From contig SLTJ01000048.1 of assembly GCA_004347685.1 (NCBI GenBank), forward strand, positions 38,773 through 102,772: DNA of 64,000 nt. The letters run 5' to 3'. Under the pieces are notes generated by a model. It worked only from the letters and a program-made list of their open reading frames with translations. It ran no database searches and was not told the DNA's origin. Shown here piece by piece: positions 61,134 through 64,000 of this stretch (within the stretch, counting starts at the first letter, position 1; every line of letters begins with the position of its first letter). Source of the DNA: Clostridia bacterium (GTDB lineage: Bacteria; Bacillota; DSM-521; Neomoorellales; SLTJ01). The position numbers and the translations under genes are program-made.

Positions 61134-61890
61134 CTACTTCTCCGGTCGCAGCTCCGCCACCGCCCCCGGACCGTCCCAGGAAAGACCGAAACCTAGGGCT
61201 AGGGCCAGTTCCCGCAGGGGGACCACGATGGGTCCACTCTCCGCCGGGGTCAGGTAAACCCTCCAGGTGTTATGGCTCAAGGTGACGTCAACCCAGGCAT
61301 TGACGTCCTCGCCGTAAGGCGCCAGGCCGTTATGGGCTTCGGCGTCGCTTTCCCGGTAGCCCGGCAAGACCGGGAACCAGTCCACCTTCCCGCCCAGGGC
61401 TTCCACAGTAGGCCTTAAGGGCACCATTACCCGGCCGCGCCCGGGGTCCAGGTAGGCCTGCTGGTTACCCAGGTTCAACTTTTTCCCGTCCAGGGCGACG
61501 GTCACCGCCCGGCCCCTGCGGGTGCTGGTGACCTGCCCCGGCGCCAGGGCTGGCTGCAGCTCCGGGGGAACCTGATCCAGGCCGCGTAGGAAGGCTACGG
61601 CTGTTCAGGAACATGGGCATGATGTCACCGAATTCCTCGTAAAACGAGATTTCCGGCCCCAGGCTGGCCAGGGCCTGGTTGTAAAGCGTCACCAGCCGCC
61701 CTATTTTCTCACCGTCCTCCTGCACATCGGGAAAGAGCGGCCGGTAAATGGCGTTGGAACGGGTGAAATCCACCCTTTCGAGGTCGCTCACCTCTAGTGG
61801 CGGCAGGAGATCCGCCGCCCGGGCCGCGGTGGACAGGGTGAAAATAATCACCGCGGTAATGAATAACCATCGTTTGCTCCTCGCGCTCAT
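61134..61890 (-). pseudogene. Exported stalk-domain protein, one-base frameshift
   Basis: ATG 61890 starts a signal peptide (KRWLFITAVIIFTLSTAARA) and a helical region ending DIMPMFLNS. The second frame continues VAFLRGLDQVPPELQPALAP and a copper amine oxidase N-like domain (KKLNLGNQQAYLDPGRGRVM, VPLRPTVEALGGKVDWFPVL) to a normal end. One extra base at 61599-61600 explains the break; without it the join reads LNSVAFLRG. About 250 residues in total. A sequencing error cannot be excluded. Confidence 0.8.
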
Positions 61891-62060
61891 AATCCTTGAC
61901 ACCTCCCCTATGTTATTGCAGCCATAGGCCCTGGGGCTGACGGGGGTTATAAGTCTGTACCAGGTCGTAGGTCGCAGGTCCGGCCGCCTGCGGTTTCTGA
62001 AGGGTATAATAGAGCCGCACAGCCTAGGTTCTTGCGCGGCTCCACCGGCAGTTGGCGCCC

Positions 62061-63935
62061 TCAGCCGCCCCCCGGTTCCACGGCGTAAAGGCCGTAGGAT
62101 ATGCCCTCCCGGGTGAAGGTGTACTTGACAACCTCTACCACCTGCCCCTTTTGGCCGGGGGCGGGGTGGCGGGGTTGCATGTACTGGCGCACCGTAAGGG
62201 CGAGGCCGCCGTCGGTGAAGTCTTCCCGCCGCAACACCTCGTACCGGCCCGTCCACAACGGCTCCCGCGCGCCGCGGCCGGTTGTGGGTATGGGCACCAG
62301 GGTGCGGGCCGCCACGTAGGGCCGGGCCTGCCACGGCTCCACGGCCAGGTACTTCTGCACGATTTCTTCCGGGGTCCAGGGGACCACCGGCAACCCCAGC
62401 TCCAGGCGGTACAACCCGCTGTTGAAGCCGCTGACGTAAAGGGCGTTTTGTTCCGGGGCGTAGGTGAAGCTCATGCCGTCGTCCAGGCCCCAGGACATGG
62501 CCTCGGTCAGCAGGGCTTCCAGTTGCCGGCGGCGCCCGGCAAACCCGCTGGACAGGGGCGCCAGGGTCCAGCGGCGGTAATAGTAGGTCCGGTCGCCCTG
62601 GAGCAACAGGCGCGGCTGGCCGTCCACGGTTACGGGAACAAAAAGCCAGGGTTCGTTGCTGGGGACGCCGGACCAGGCCACATCATCCCAGGTGGCCCCG
62701 CCATCGTTTGATTTTTTCAGCCGGTAGCCGGTTTTCAGGTACCTGTCCCCAAACTTTTCTAGTTGCCATTCCGTCCGGTAAGCCACGCCTGGCGCCGAGC
62801 TGTCCCTGATCAGGATGCCGCCGAAACCCAGGCGCTCCCAGGTGAGCCCGCCGTCGCCGGAGCGGTAAACCAGGGGCTCAAATCCGTTATCCGCCTCCGG
62901 GTTGGCCTCCATGGCCTGGATGAGCACCGCGCCGCTGTAACCCTCCACCAGCATGAGGTCTATCACCCCACCCCCCTGCCAGACCCGCTGCCAGGTGCGG
63001 CCGCCGTCGTCGCTGCGCAAGACGTAACCCCTGTCGAGGCCGTCCGCCGTGCCGGCCCAGACCCTGCCCGGGACATGGGGGTCGGCTTCCAGGGCGTAAA
63101 CCCGGGCGTTGCCTCCGAATACCGGGTCGTCGGCCCAGGTCTTCTCCCAGGTGGCCCCGCCGTCCTCGCAAAGCCAGATTTCCCCCGGATAAATTCCCAC
63201 CAGCAGCCGCCGGGGATCGCCGGGGAAGACGGCCATGCTCTGGGGAAAAGGCGTGGGAGTCTCCGGCCGGCCTTTGGTGTAGGGAATGGGCAGGATGCGC
63301 CAGGTGCGGCCTCCGTCGGAGCTTTGCCGGACGCCCTCCACGGTGAGGGCGTAGAGGGTATCAGGAGCGGCCGGGACGATCACCAGGCCCACGGTGCGCC
63401 CGCTCCTGCTGGGCCGGTCGGCCTGGGTCAGGGCGCCGACCAGGTTTTGCGCCCACCGGAAGGCTAGGGCCTGGGGATGGCTGTTGTTCAGGCTGGCCGT
63501 GCGAGCGTCGGCCGTAGCCAGTACCTGGCCGCGGGCCGCCCCCACCCACTCCCCTTGCCGGCGGGTGACCGTGATCTCCCCGGCGGTGAGCCCCTGGTCA
63601 AGGAGGGCCTGCAGGCGTCCGGCCACGATTTCGGCCCGCCGGGCCGGGGAAAGGCCTCCGGCCGCCTCCCGGATACGGAATATTGTGTTGCCCTCTTCGC
63701 CCGGCAGCGCCAACCGCACCTCGCTGGTTTCCCGGCCGTCCGCGGTCCCGGCCTGCCAGCCGGCCTGGAAGCCGGCGGGCAAAAGGCGGGTCAAAACCGG
63801 CCGGGCTTCCCCCGCCGCGGCCGCCTGACCGGCACACGCCAGGTCCGCCCGGCCACTACCGGGCAAGATGACCAGTATCAGCACAGCTAAAAGGAAAAGG
63901 ACGCTCCAACGGACTTCCGGAAAACCACTGGCCAT
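62061..63935 (-). CDS. Exported BNR/Ycf48-like beta-propeller protein
   Basis: This 624-residue protein has a signal peptide (WSVLFLLAVLILVILPGSG). A region of about 180 residues has REAAGGLSPARRAEIVAGRL. Then come propeller blades marked by SxDGGxTW motifs: SSDGGRTWRI, CEDGGATWEKTW, SDDGGRTWQRVW, SGDGGLTWERL, SNDGGATWDDV. The C-terminal part (QYMQPRHPAPGQKGQVVEVV) is a small beta domain. ATG 63935 follows AAGGAGCGATC. Surface binding or assembly of a complex is likely; no catalytic residues are seen. Confidence 0.82.
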   Translation of the reverse strand: MASGFPEVRWSVLFLLAVLILVILPGSGRADLACAGQAAAAGEARPVLTRLLPAGFQAGWQAGTADGRETSEVRLALPGEEGNTIFRIREAAGGLSPARRAEIVAGRLQALLDQGLTAGEITVTRRQGEWVGAARGQVLATADARTASLNNSHPQALAFRWAQNLVGALTQADRPSRSGRTVGLVIVPAAPDTLYALTVEGVRQSSDGGRTWRILPIPYTKGRPETPTPFPQSMAVFPGDPRRLLVGIYPGEIWLCEDGGATWEKTWADDPVFGGNARVYALEADPHVPGRVWAGTADGLDRGYVLRSDDGGRTWQRVWQGGGVIDLMLVEGYSGAVLIQAMEANPEADNGFEPLVYRSGDGGLTWERLGFGGILIRDSSAPGVAYRTEWQLEKFGDRYLKTGYRLKKSNDGGATWDDVAWSGVPSNEPWLFVPVTVDGQPRLLLQGDRTYYYRRWTLAPLSSGFAGRRRQLEALLTEAMSWGLDDGMSFTYAPEQNALYVSGFNSGLYRLELGLPVVPWTPEEIVQKYLAVEPWQARPYVAARTLVPIPTTGRGAREPLWTGRYEVLRREDFTDGGLALTVRQYMQPRHPAPGQKGQVVEVVKYTFTREGISYGLYAVEPGGG

Positions 63936-64000
63936 TATTGATCGCTCCTTCTTTTTCCTGATATGGAGGGGCCGTGTCAAGCCCCCCAACAAAATTCTTT

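Overview
The window looks like chromosome of an anaerobic, endospore-forming, high-GC Firmicute of the Moorella / Thermanaeromonas / Desulfotomaculum type. The grounds are a tricistronic gerA-type germinant receptor, a spoIIAA-spoIIAB-sigF operon followed by spoVAC, pyruvate formate-lyase with its activase, several radical SAM enzymes, a cobalt-chelatase-like CobN protein, low-oxygen iron uptake genes and a c-type multiheme protein. This placement comes from gene content only. No rRNA, tRNA or CRISPR array was found.

Layout. 1-10.6 kb, minus strand: two paralogous FecBCD/BtuFCD-type importers. One (1-1.9 kb, cut by the window edge) is headed by a cobalamin riboswitch with a terminator. The other (3.3-6.5 kb) follows a large cobN, whose leader carries an unassigned structured RNA with a switchable terminator. 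Between them lie a DUF4258/YgiT toxin-antitoxin-like pair and a TnpB remnant interrupted by 37 consecutive G. 10.7-16.6 kb: a nickel/peptide ABC operon with intact permeases but a truncated last ATPase gene and a mosaic, partly deleted binding-protein gene. 16.6-19.6 kb: pflA and pflB. 20.0-23.9 kb, plus strand: ger operon. 24.0-25.8 kb: KhtT/KhtU-like K+/H+ antiporter. 26.5-28.5 kb: DUF2600 terpene synthase and a frameshifted polyprenyl diphosphate synthase. 28.6-35.1 kb, minus: a complete FTR1/P19/DUF2318/FtsX/ATPase iron operon with a Fur-like box.

35.5-47.3 kb is a patchwork. Intact small modules (HigBA-like, HicBA, a zinc-finger protein, two lipoproteins, a radical SAM gene) sit among gene fragments: treY, an Rpn-type nuclease tail, an antiporter tail, a Usp head, a PIN head, a split ECF sigma factor, a frameshifted anti-sigma factor, an ABC ATPase tail and a recombinase tail. 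47.3-50.4 kb: a large FAD/Fe-S oxidoreductase with a methionine-rich tail. 50.6-53.0 kb: spoVAC, dodecin, sigF, spoIIAB and spoIIAA. 53.2-64 kb: a four-heme protein, a radical SAM protein, a Fic protein behind a coupled leader ORF, and a run of exported proteins with stalk-type or repeat domains.

Two themes recur. Metal and tetrapyrrole handling (B12-type importers, CobN, Fe import, Ni-type ABC) takes up the left half. The accessory stretches are full of fragments joined at short homologies, and a degenerate intergenic element recurs near gene ends. The best candidates for something new are the cobN leader RNA, the leader-ORF/terminator arrangement before fic, and the dispersed intergenic element.
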